Origin: Candidatus Obscuribacterales bacterium
GTDB lineage: Bacteria > Cyanobacteriota > Vampirovibrionia > Obscuribacterales > Obscuribacteraceae
Assembly (NCBI GenBank): GCA_021732085.1
Contig: JAKFVQ010000026.1
Coordinates: 50,901 to 114,900 of the forward strand
Reading direction: 5' to 3'
Length of the DNA: 64,000 nt
Made by a program: the position numbers and the translations under genes. Positions 25,380 through 33,771 of this stretch are shown here, in pieces. The first letter of the stretch is position 1, and each line of letters starts with the position of its first letter. A model generated the notes under the pieces. That model saw nothing but the letters and a program-made list of their open reading frames with translations. It was not told where the DNA came from and did not search any database.

Positions 25380-25725
25380 CCGGACAATTTCGGGGTAGGG
25401 CTACCGATTCTTTGCTTGAGTCTTAAATCGCCTTGAGGCTTGCGTCCGTTAGGTTTGGCTGTTTTCCCCAGTAGCAATCCGGACGGATGTCAATGATCGA
25501 AATTCCGGGCCACTACCTAAGGCTTACGAAGGAGCTACTCAACGTATCGGCAGTTAGCTCAGCGAGTGTTTAGATAAAGCGATTTTTAAGATGATCAGGA
25601 ACCGAATCGCCCCCACATGCACCCTGGACACAGGACCCTGAGCCTCCGCTCATTTACCTTGGGGCTTCCTCCTGTAAACTCAAAATGACCACCCGCTTAT
25701 CGTTCCGGTCGTTTCGGTTACTCGG
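25380..25725. other. Intergenic, structured but unassigned
   Basis: There is no gene here. A 6-bp inverted repeat CGTCCG (25444-25449) / CGGACG (25482-25487) encloses a segment with local pairing. I looked for a cobalamin riboswitch because of cobS and see no B12-box consensus. Confidence 0.4.
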
Positions 25726-27180
25726 ATGCACAGCAAATACAAATTTGTATCCGGCAGCACTTTTGTCTGCATGCTCATAATGCTTATGGGCATTAATCTG
25801 GCGTGGGGACTTTTGAATCCGCTCAAGAATGTTCCACAAGCAGCACAGCCGCCGGCAGTTCTAACCAAAGCGGCAACTGCATACAAGTTTCAACGGCTAA
25901 AAGAACAAAAGAACAATCCGGACTTCGCGATCTTCGGCTCGTCTCTTCCAATGTGCGCATTCTTCTGCGCAGATCGCATGGGCTATTTTGTCGCCGGCGA
26001 AGGAGCGCGCATTCAACGTGCGCGCATGAATTTGTTGCAATCGTATCCAACAAGCGGCTATCTGCAAAAGAAGCTCAGCAAAGAACTCAACAACAATACA
26101 AGCGTTTTCAATTTTTCGATGTCGGCATGCATGGCATCAGACGCGCGCGTTATTTTGGATAGAATGATCGCTTCAGGAAAATCACCGAAAACGATAATTT
26201 TCGCAGTCGGACTTCGAGATTTCGCAGATAACATAAACCCTCCGCCGGGCGAGACGCCTATCTACACCGCATTATGCGATACCAGTTATCTGCTGAACAA
26301 TTTGTCTGACACAGTTAACCTCAAAGCATTTCCTCACTTGCTGCTTTCTTCGGTATTTAAGACCTACGGATTGCGCAACGAATGCAAGGTAGCGTTCGAG
26401 CACAAAATGTGCGATTTACTTCATCGAAAGCCCAACCGAGAAACCGCAGAAAACCTCGTTGGTCCGACTCTTGAGTCTAAGGTGCAAGCAGCGAATCCGG
26501 AATCCACAGCGTCAACGGCAATCACATCCACATCCTCGTCCGTATCCGTATCCGTATCCGTATCCGTATCCGCATCCGCACCGACACCTGCGTCCCCACG
26601 CGCATCCGCTTCCAAAACAGAGAACTCCATTGAATCGAAAAAGAGCCAGGAGCTCACCGGCGCAAAAGAGCTGGCCGCAAAGAATGACAGCAGCATTTCT
26701 GCACCGACCAGCACCAGCAAACCAGTTAGTGGAGACGATAACACGGCGAAAGTTGCATCCCGAAACCTAGCTTCTTTAGACTACGTGCAACGGTATAGTC
26801 CGGCAGATTATCGCCAGCTCGAAGAAGAAATGAGTGAGCTAGAATGGTTTATCAAGCGATGCCACCAGAATAATATCAAACTCATTGTGGTTAACATGCC
26901 TGTGAGTTCTGGACATCCAAAGCTTTCACCACCTGGATTACGGGAGCGTTACCTGCAGAACTTAAGCAGAATCGCTAGCAGCGCGGATCTCTACCTGGAT
27001 TACGAGAACAACACAGTCATGAACGACGCCGACTTTATGGACACAGTTCACTTGAACCCAGACGGAGCGCAGAAATTCATCGACGATTTAGTTACGCGCT
27101 ATACGCATAGCACACTGTGCGCGACAACCAGACGAGCGTCAATAATCAGCGCGAAAGCTCCTAAGGCTCTGGTCAGATAG
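25726..27180 (+). CDS. Membrane-anchored SGNH-hydrolase-like protein with Ser/Val repeat linker
   Basis: This is a 484-residue protein with an N-terminal membrane anchor (residues 9-29). The catalytic fold is split. FGSSLPM near residue 70 fits the nucleophile block GxSx, NFSMSACMASD near 125 fits a following SGNH block, and the C-terminal MDTVHLNPDGAQKF near 440 gives the D-x-x-H pair of SGNH/DltD-type esterases. Between them, residues about 250-345 are a low-complexity Ser/Thr/Ala/Pro linker that includes a run of Ser-Val pairs encoded by a hexanucleotide microsatellite. A role in acyl or acetyl transfer to or from cell-surface polymers is likely by family. ATG 25726 lacks a strong ribosome-binding site. 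Confidence 0.68.
   Translation: MHSKYKFVSGSTFVCMLIMLMGINLAWGLLNPLKNVPQAAQPPAVLTKAATAYKFQRLKEQKNNPDFAIFGSSLPMCAFFCADRMGYFVAGEGARIQRARMNLLQSYPTSGYLQKKLSKELNNNTSVFNFSMSACMASDARVILDRMIASGKSPKTIIFAVGLRDFADNINPPPGETPIYTALCDTSYLLNNLSDTVNLKAFPHLLLSSVFKTYGLRNECKVAFEHKMCDLLHRKPNRETAENLVGPTLESKVQAANPESTASTAITSTSSSVSVSVSVSVSASAPTPASPRASASKTENSIESKKSQELTGAKELAAKNDSSISAPTSTSKPVSGDDNTAKVASRNLASLDYVQRYSPADYRQLEEEMSELEWFIKRCHQNNIKLIVVNMPVSSGHPKLSPPGLRERYLQNLSRIASSADLYLDYENNTVMNDADFMDTVHLNPDGAQKFIDDLVTRYTHSTLCATTRRASIISAKAPKALVR
26539..26580 (+). repeat. Hexanucleotide microsatellite (TCCGTA)5(TCCGCA)2
   Basis: Seven six-base units in frame encode Ser-Val five times and then Ser-Ala twice. The unit length preserves frame, so copy number varies linker length only. 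Confidence 0.95.
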
Positions 27181-27232
27181 CCCCGGGCAAACTATGCCCG
27201 GATGGGTACATAGTGCTGGGAGTGTAGCAACG

Positions 27233-30049
27233 ATGTTAACTTTAGCGGCCGGTACGACCCTGGACGACAGATATGAAATTCTGTCGGTCGCAGGTTCTGG
27301 CGGCATGGGAACCGTCTATCGCGCCAAACAAATTGGCTTAGGGCGTGAGGTTGCCGTCAAGGTTCTCGATCCTGCGCTGCTTGGGGAAGGCGACAATTAC
27401 GAACGCTTCGAGCGCGAAGCAAAATCAATTTCGCTTGCTCAGCACGAACATATTGCCACGTTCTACAACTTCGGCGTATTGAATAGCACCATGCCTTATT
27501 TGGCAATGGAGTATCTTTCTGGCCCAAGCCTGCGGCAGATAATCAATGACGAAAGCCCTCTGCCCTGGCAACGAGCCTTCGGAATTTGCGCCCAGATTTG
27601 CGAGGGAATGGAAGCAGCGCACAAGGCCGGTGTAATTCACCGCGATCTCAAACCCAATAACGTAATTCTGATGGACAGGCCACAAGCTGACTTTGTCAAA
27701 ATCGTTGATTTTGGACTAGCTAAGCTCAGCACAGCATCATCAGGCAACAACAAACTTACTGTAACCGGACAACTCATCGGATCAGTAAACTACCTCAGCC
27801 CTGAGCAATGCCTGGGGCGCCAATCGGACGAGCGCTCGGATATTTATTCGCTTGGCTGCATACTCTATGAACTCTTGTGCGGATGTCCACCATTCGAACA
27901 CGAGAACGCGGTCGCAATGTTACACGCCCACATGTCCGAAACGCCGATCAAACTGAGCAAGCGCATCGACACGTCAAAGCAATCGAAGGACATGCAGGTT
28001 TCGACGACAAATAAACAATCCATTAGTGGCTCAATGCCTGGCTCCGGAGAGATTAGCAAGCAGATAAAGAAGAAACAACTAGAGAAGATCTGGCTCAACA
28101 TTGATGCGATTGTTTCAAAAGCAATGACAAAAGATCCAGCCAACCGCTACAGCTCGATGAGAGAATTCGAGCATGATCTCAGAGCGCTGCTTTCCGGAGA
28201 AGAAGATAACTTAATAGCACGGACAGGACCTACCTTACCCGAGTCACCATCAAGCGATAAAAAGAAAAATGCATTAGCAAAAGTGGCCGGTATAACGGCA
28301 GCCACAATCGCGATCATGGGCGGAGCGGTCTTCGCATGGCTTTATCTAAGTGATGAGGGGCAGGAGCAGCGAACACGCGTAACTCTTCAAGGCAAACTAA
28401 ACACCGAAGATCTCGCTGACCTTTTGATCAAAGCACAGACCTTGCAATCCGACGGAAAGCTGAAGCTAGCGAATCAGCTCAGGAGGTCTGTCGAACTAAA
28501 TTTGAAGAGGGCCAAGCAAGATCCGCTCGAACTTGGCAAAGTTTATTTAGCTACAACAACAAAATTTTTGAAGGATGGAAAGCAAAAAGAGGCGCAACAA
28601 AGCGCATTTGACGCAATAGTTAGCACCGTCCGTCTCGATCAACAAAACCAGAAATTAGTAAATGACATTGCGCTTGTTAATCAATTGAAGCAAGCTCTAC
28701 TTGTTGCTCGACAAACAAATCTCTCGCTAGACCGGGCGCAAATCAAAGAACTCCAATTTTATTTGAGTGCATTAAATAGCGACATCATAGATCACAAGAA
28801 TCTGGCTGATCTCTACGACTACATTTTAGAGAACCGAAAAGCTTCAACACCAAAAGAATTAGCGGCGTTGGCCCAAAGCAGGGCCCTGGCGGTTGCACAC
28901 AAAGGGTCCCTAGATGAGAGCTTGATCAACGAACTAATAAGGTCATCTAAAGTCGCCTATGGCTCTAACTCCACAGAAGCTGCACATAACGCGGTATCCG
29001 CGCTCAAAACGATGATGGATTATCCCCAGCGAGACCCGAAAATATATTCGTATGTAGTAAAGAAAACGATGGATACGGCACTCTCATGCAAAGGCGATGA
29101 CAGCGAGAAGCTCAACATGCTATTCGATACAGCCCAAATTGCATTCAATCTGAATTACTTGGACGAAGCTGTAAGGGGTATTAACGAAATAAAGAAGATT
29201 CTAGCCAAGGATCCCGACTACGGTCATGAACATGCGCAGCTCGACATGCTGCTAGGCAGATATGAGCATGCCAGAAAAAACTATCAAAAATCAGCGGATT
29301 TAATATCATCAGTCATAGCCTTCACCTATTCTTCTCACTCCAGACCATTTGACCTGCGCCTGCCAGTTTTAGAACAAGCTGCTAATTTTGAGTACTTGGG
29401 CAAGCCACAAGCAGCCATTGAAGTGATACATACACACTTGAGAAAGACTGAGGAATTCATTGACAGCACCCCCGATCTGATTAATGCAGGAAGCACTTTC
29501 TTCAAAGATGGTTTAACTAATTCGTGGTTGCAAGCAGCAGAGTTCTTCTCTGTCCATGGGCACCAAGACCTCGTTCTGTCAGCAACAAAAGATGCCCTTC
29601 GAGTTTGTCACAAGTACAAGCTCGAGGGGGCAAGAACACTGTGGGCACTGCGAAGACTTATTATGGAACTTGATGCTCGCAGAGAGTGGAAAGCAGCCAT
29701 TCCATACATCAAAGAAGAGTTGAACATAGATGATAGCTTCTACGATGTAACACCAGAAACCCTGTCTTTATTAGCAAGAAGTACAGTCTATACGAAGTTA
29801 AAGCAGTTAGACCCAACACTATTTCAGCAAATCACGGACAAGATTGTTAGAACCATGAGCACTGCGATCCAAAATAAGAGGACAAGCGGAATCGATCTTA
29901 GTTCCGTTATATTTCAACTGGCCAGGTGTGAGCAGAAAGAGCCAGCACGAAAGCTCTTGAAAGAGGGATTGAATAAGTTGCAAAAAAACGATCCCGAAAA
30001 TATTGCATTGCGCAAGAATCTACGGGCTTTAGAAATTGCAGTTAATTAA
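27233..30049 (+). CDS. Ser/Thr protein kinase with membrane anchor and TPR-like region
   Basis: This is a Hanks-type kinase of about 938 residues. I choose ATG 27233, ten bases after GGGAGTG, over ATG 27194. The kinase domain has the glycine loop AGSGGMGTVYRA, lysine in VAVKVL, catalytic HRDLKPNN (about 138), DFG in KIVDFGLAK, and GSVNYLSPEQ; all key residues are present. It is followed by an inserted Ser/Lys-rich segment (about 245-280), a membrane helix (about 355-373) and about 560 residues of helical repeats outside. It shares the kinase-anchor-repeat plan with the genes at 13439 and 51968. Its stop is 15 bp from a convergent gene, with a small CTACTA/TAGTAG hairpin across the junction. 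Confidence 0.92.
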   Translation: MLTLAAGTTLDDRYEILSVAGSGGMGTVYRAKQIGLGREVAVKVLDPALLGEGDNYERFEREAKSISLAQHEHIATFYNFGVLNSTMPYLAMEYLSGPSLRQIINDESPLPWQRAFGICAQICEGMEAAHKAGVIHRDLKPNNVILMDRPQADFVKIVDFGLAKLSTASSGNNKLTVTGQLIGSVNYLSPEQCLGRQSDERSDIYSLGCILYELLCGCPPFEHENAVAMLHAHMSETPIKLSKRIDTSKQSKDMQVSTTNKQSISGSMPGSGEISKQIKKKQLEKIWLNIDAIVSKAMTKDPANRYSSMREFEHDLRALLSGEEDNLIARTGPTLPESPSSDKKKNALAKVAGITAATIAIMGGAVFAWLYLSDEGQEQRTRVTLQGKLNTEDLADLLIKAQTLQSDGKLKLANQLRRSVELNLKRAKQDPLELGKVYLATTTKFLKDGKQKEAQQSAFDAIVSTVRLDQQNQKLVNDIALVNQLKQALLVARQTNLSLDRAQIKELQFYLSALNSDIIDHKNLADLYDYILENRKASTPKELAALAQSRALAVAHKGSLDESLINELIRSSKVAYGSNSTEAAHNAVSALKTMMDYPQRDPKIYSYVVKKTMDTALSCKGDDSEKLNMLFDTAQIAFNLNYLDEAVRGINEIKKILAKDPDYGHEHAQLDMLLGRYEHARKNYQKSADLISSVIAFTYSSHSRPFDLRLPVLEQAANFEYLGKPQAAIEVIHTHLRKTEEFIDSTPDLINAGSTFFKDGLTNSWLQAAEFFSVHGHQDLVLSATKDALRVCHKYKLEGARTLWALRRLIMELDARREWKAAIPYIKEELNIDDSFYDVTPETLSLLARSTVYTKLKQLDPTLFQQITDKIVRTMSTAIQNKRTSGIDLSSVIFQLARCEQKEPARKLLKEGLNKLQKNDPENIALRKNLRALEIAVN

Positions 30050-30064
30050 CTCCACTACTAGCTG

Positions 30065-31105
30065 TTAGTAGCCCGTGCTTGGGTGAGAATTTTGCTGAGT
30101 CTGCGTGTTAGCATTCGACGGATCCGATCGCCCAAAGCCAGCGGATTGTTCGCGCTGCGAATCTGCCTCCCTGGCGGCATCAAGGGAAGCCCGTTCTCTT
30201 GCAGCGCGCGCAGAACGTTCATCCACCTCGGCCTGTTCCTTTTGGCGCAACATGAGGTTGCCTTTCTTGACAAAATATTCAGCTCGAGCCTTTACATCGG
30301 GCTCGTTGACCATGCGAGCAGTCTCTGAGATCTTCGCCATTTCTTGCGTCGCAGTCGGCAAATCCTTCGAAGTATGATCTAATGCCTTCTTTAGCGCATA
30401 GCGAGTCTCATCGCGCATTCCATAGCGCTGAATATTCAAAGTAAGATCGCAGAGCGGAATACTTTCATCCTCATCATCGATCATTTGCTTGATTGCTTTG
30501 CGCATAAGATCATCGATGCCGAGAGACTTACATGTGCTAGCAAAGGCAAAGGCATCATCCTGCGTCTTCAGACCCGTGTACGCTTTCTCCATTGCCAGGT
30601 GGGCCACATCGTTCAAAGCAACTTCTTGTGCGCGTTTTGCAAGCTCATACAACTGCGGCATAGTTTTTGCGTTCTCGATTAGCTTGTTTATCGCCGAACG
30701 TGTCACTTCAAAAAACTGATATTTGCGAGCCTTCAACGCCATGAGAAGGTAATCGTCCTCAGTCCGGCAAAGCTCAAGGGCTTTAACGCAGCACTGCCTG
30801 CGAATTTCCATCATCGGAAAGGCATAGGGTTCCGTGTATTGAGCAATCGCCAAACACTTCGGAACATCATTTGCCGATTGCAGTGCCGAAATAATTATCG
30901 GACGCGCCTTGTCATATTTTCCGGATTTCAAATACTTACCGGCTCGCTCGAGTGCAACCTGCGACTCAACAGGCAGGGGCGAATCGACCCAGTACTGCTT
31001 TGACTTGGCAGCATTGGCAGCTATTGGTACGCTAAAATTCGCAACAGATATTGCAATGGTGCATGCGAGCAGAAGGTTTCGGGCAAAAATTAGATGAGGG
31101 CTCAT
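30065..31105 (-). CDS. Secreted helical protein, unknown family
   Basis: This exported protein has about 346 residues, with a signal peptide (LLLACTIAISVANFSVPIAANA, cleavage near ANA-AKS). The body is alpha-helical with short repeat-like units (ALERAGKYLKSGKYDKARPII resembles one TPR). The C-terminal 70 residues are charged (RQKEQAEVDERSARAARERASLDAAREADSQ) and end in an Asn/Gln/Ser tail. I choose ATG 31105 behind GGAGA; GTG 31108 is also open. I do not recognise a family. It is convergent with the kinase and divergent from a secreted TPR protein, so it stands among proteins of similar style. Confidence 0.72.
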   Translation of the reverse strand: MSPHLIFARNLLLACTIAISVANFSVPIAANAAKSKQYWVDSPLPVESQVALERAGKYLKSGKYDKARPIIISALQSANDVPKCLAIAQYTEPYAFPMMEIRRQCCVKALELCRTEDDYLLMALKARKYQFFEVTRSAINKLIENAKTMPQLYELAKRAQEVALNDVAHLAMEKAYTGLKTQDDAFAFASTCKSLGIDDLMRKAIKQMIDDEDESIPLCDLTLNIQRYGMRDETRYALKKALDHTSKDLPTATQEMAKISETARMVNEPDVKARAEYFVKKGNLMLRQKEQAEVDERSARAARERASLDAAREADSQREQSAGFGRSDPSNANTQTQQNSHPSTGY

Positions 31106-31236
31106 CACAACTCTCCGGTTGAATCACCGAATACCCAGTCTAGCCCAGAACCGGCCTATTTGCCATTCCAATGCTATAACGGTTACTCTGTTCAATACAT
31201 GCCCAATCATGGCGACTCACCAACTACGGAAATAGA

Positions 31237-32505
31237 GTGAAAAACAGACTTATGACACAGAAACAACAGCCCAAAGCGTTGACATTACTACTTTCCGCGA
31301 CCATAGCCTTGGTCTCGTCAGGGCTCACATCGCAAGGGGCGTGGGCGGCAGGAAAATTTGAAGCATACAGCACGTCAGCCGAAAAGGCTTATGCAGCACA
31401 GGATTACCCGGAAGCCGAAAAGAACTTTTTGCAGGCTTTAAACGAATCCGGCAAGCTGGAAAAAGGTGACAAGCGCCCAGCGACAACGATGTATAACCTG
31501 GCTCTGGTCTATCAAGCCGAAGGCAAGTACAAAGAAGCTGAAGAAATGTTCTTGAAAGCAAAGGATGCTTTCGTCGGATTTTATGGTGCCGATCACCAAA
31601 GAGTCGGACAGGTCTACCTCGATATGGCCGACCTTTATGTGCAACAGGCAGGCGAAGATGCCAAACCGGAACTGCGTGCCAAAGCAGCCGAAAACTACAA
31701 AAGTGCTATAGCCGTTTTTGAAAAGATTTACGCTCAAGCCACAGGCCAAGCTCCAGCCGAGGAGAAGAAGCCTGAAGCGACAGAAACGAAGCCAAACACG
31801 ACAGCCGACACTGGGGAGAAGAAGGATAAGGAGGCAAAGCAGGCGGCAGCGGGAAAGTCATCAGCCCAGGAAGCAGCGCAGAACCTCGCTAATGCCATCC
31901 GCAGCCTGGCAGGATTTTACGCCGAGAATGACGAATATACGCCAGCTGAACCGCTCTACACACGCATGCTTGAGCTGGACGAATTTGCATACGGCAATGA
32001 AGACAAGCAAATGGTGAAGGACAAAGCGCAAGTTGCCGAGTTTTATTGCGTGCAAGGCAAATACAAACCAGCCATTCCTTTGTTTCAAGCAGCGATCGAT
32101 CTCTCAGAGAAATTGAACGGTGCTGATAGCGAAGAAACAGCGACCATCCTCTACAACTTTGGTGGATTGCAATACGACGAAGGCACCTTTGCCGAAGCAG
32201 AGAAGATGTTCAAACGCGCGATCAAAATCTTCGAGAAGAATAACCACGATGAAAAAGATGTGGCGATGAAGAGCGTCGCACTTGCCGATGTTTTGGACAT
32301 GCAAAGCAAATCCGAAGAAGCGCAGGGCGTCTACAAGAAATCCATCGCAAGCCTGGAGAAAATAGAAGATCCAGTGGCACTGATCACTTGCTTAAAGGGC
32401 TACCAAAAACACTTGCTCATCCAAAGCAAAAAAGACGAAGCCACCAAAGTAGGTCTGCGCATCAAAGAACTCAAAGCCGAAGCCAACAAAAAATCACAAG
32501 AGTAA
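31237..32505 (+). CDS. Secreted TPR protein
   Basis: This is a 422-residue exported TPR protein starting at GTG 31237 behind a GGA-rich site; ATG 31252 is an alternative. The signal peptide runs through ALTLLLSATIALVSSGLTSQGAWA. Two blocks of TPR units of the 42-residue, kinesin-light-chain-like kind (YNLALVYQAEGKYKEAEEMFLKA, YNFGGLQYDEGTFAEAEKMFKRA) flank a Lys/Glu/Ala-rich spacer (about 168-210). There is no enzymatic domain. It stands alone, with about 130 bp to the divergent neighbour. Confidence 0.85.
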   Translation: MKNRLMTQKQQPKALTLLLSATIALVSSGLTSQGAWAAGKFEAYSTSAEKAYAAQDYPEAEKNFLQALNESGKLEKGDKRPATTMYNLALVYQAEGKYKEAEEMFLKAKDAFVGFYGADHQRVGQVYLDMADLYVQQAGEDAKPELRAKAAENYKSAIAVFEKIYAQATGQAPAEEKKPEATETKPNTTADTGEKKDKEAKQAAAGKSSAQEAAQNLANAIRSLAGFYAENDEYTPAEPLYTRMLELDEFAYGNEDKQMVKDKAQVAEFYCVQGKYKPAIPLFQAAIDLSEKLNGADSEETATILYNFGGLQYDEGTFAEAEKMFKRAIKIFEKNNHDEKDVAMKSVALADVLDMQSKSEEAQGVYKKSIASLEKIEDPVALITCLKGYQKHLLIQSKKDEATKVGLRIKELKAEANKKSQE

Positions 32506-32525
32506 TAGCAACTGCAATAACACTT

Positions 32526-33077
32526 TCAATGGCGTGGATTTGCATTTAGGGTAAATTCCAACCCTAACAGACTTCGATAAGAAAGAACTCGATTCTTATC
32601 TTCAAATTTCCCGCTGGCGAGAAAGCACTCTTCTTGCCTGCCTGTTAATTGATCTGAACCGCGCTCGAGTTTCACAAATCTTACGGGAATTTTTTGGACT
32701 GGCCGTTCGCGTTCTGGATCAAGATCACGAATGGAGAGGCTCCCCTCAAAGGTCTTCGGCAAGAAAGCGCGGCGATCCTGAGCAGCAGCACCGACGAATT
32801 CCCCGTCATCATCTTTTATTCTTCTAATTAGTACATCGTAAGCGGCCCAACCATTTATGCTCGAAATTCTTAGCTTCTGACTCCAGCTCGAATCCAGCAT
32901 TCTAGACGAAGGGTTCTCAAATTCACCGAACCATTGTGAGCGCCAGAGCCAGCTTAGATAAATCCCGACCGCGATCCCAAAGAGCAGAAGAATGATACTC
33001 CCGGTTAAGGTTATGCCCTTAACTAGGTCGTGGAAGAAATCGTTTCGGTAGACTTTTCCGAACTCGTTCACAGGCAA
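32526..33077 (-). CDS. Single-pass membrane protein, unknown
   Basis: This is a 183-residue protein with one membrane helix (about 19-44, GITLTGSIILLLFGIAVGIYLSWLW) and a soluble C-terminal domain rich in beta strands and charged residues. The order helix then small domain, with INGWAAYDVLIRR, faintly recalls DUF3592-type proteins, but I cannot assign it. It lies 53 bp after the exonuclease gene on the same strand and may be co-transcribed. Confidence 0.6.
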   Translation of the reverse strand: MPVNEFGKVYRNDFFHDLVKGITLTGSIILLLFGIAVGIYLSWLWRSQWFGEFENPSSRMLDSSWSQKLRISSINGWAAYDVLIRRIKDDDGEFVGAAAQDRRAFLPKTFEGSLSIRDLDPERERPVQKIPVRFVKLERGSDQLTGRQEECFLASGKFEDKNRVLSYRSLLGLEFTLNANPRH

Positions 33078-33130
33078 AACTCCAAGCCCAATTCCATATT
33101 AGCAGCAGGACATGAGCAGCGGAGTGGAGA

Positions 33131-33700
33131 CTAAGCTTCAGTATTTTCTTTGAGCATATTACAAAAGAGGGCGCCTTGGCTGATGGCGTCGTCTAGGGCG
33201 ACGTGTGTGTGGGGGAGATCGTCGAACCAGTTTTTTGGCATGTTGCGTTTGGTGCAGGCGCGATAGTCTTGTTTCATCATTGCCATCGCGAAGGTTTTAA
33301 TGTCCAGCGCGGAGTGTGAGAATGGGGACTCGTCGCAGAAGCGAATTAAGTACCAATAGACGAACATGTAATCGAATGAGACGGGGTATCCTACGAAGAC
33401 GGGCTTACCTGGCAAGTCTTTGAGCCAGTTCAAATAATCCCGCATGGCTTTGGCAGGATCTTGCAAATCCTTTCTGCAAGCCTCCCATGCATCTGGCTGC
33501 GTTCGCCACCATTCCATTGTCCGCGGATGTTCCTTTGCGTCCTGCAAGACCTGCAAGTTTGCGCTGAATGTTGAAATCAATTCCTTGTCCTTAGAGAATG
33601 CAGCAGAGGCAAAACTGAGCATCGAATAGACGCCTGGAATAGGTCCGTCCGCCTCAATATCGGTGCTTACATAGATTTCTGGAGTCTCTTTAGCCATCAT
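33131..33700 (-). CDS. DEDDh-family 3'-5' exonuclease-like protein
   Basis: This 189-residue protein carries the four acidic residues and histidine of the DnaQ/RNase T superfamily: D-x-E in [10 protein letters not shown] (about 14-16), Asp in [11 protein letters not shown] (about 109), and the H-x5-D block [11 protein letters not shown] near the C-terminus. Members trim DNA or RNA 3' ends with two metal ions. [11 protein letters not shown] near residue 65 is a segment shared with proteins annotated as 3'-5' exoribonuclease-like in other bacteria. AAGGAATCC precedes ATG 33700. The substrate is unknown. Confidence 0.8.
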   Translation of the reverse strand: MMAKETPEIYVSTDIEADGPIPGVYSMLSFASAAFSKDKELISTFSANLQVLQDAKEHPRTMEWWRTQPDAWEACRKDLQDPAKAMRDYLNWLKDLPGKPVFVGYPVSFDYMFVYWYLIRFCDESPFSHSALDIKTFAMAMMKQDYRACTKRNMPKNWFDDLPHTHVALDDAISQGALFCNMLKENTEA

Positions 33701-33771
33701 CGGATTCCTTTTAGTACGTTCAAAAGAGTTGAGGTCCGGATCTCAATTCACCGGACCTCAACTCGTTGCAT

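Noticed and set aside
25380..25530. c-di-GMP-I riboswitch on the minus strand
   Set aside because: GGACGCAAGCC and CGGTAGC resemble parts of the consensus, but the P1b hairpin is missing and the strand would lead into cobS backwards.
25380..25725. Cobalamin riboswitch
   Set aside because: I looked because of cobS. No B12-box-like consensus is seen and the region lies downstream of cobS.
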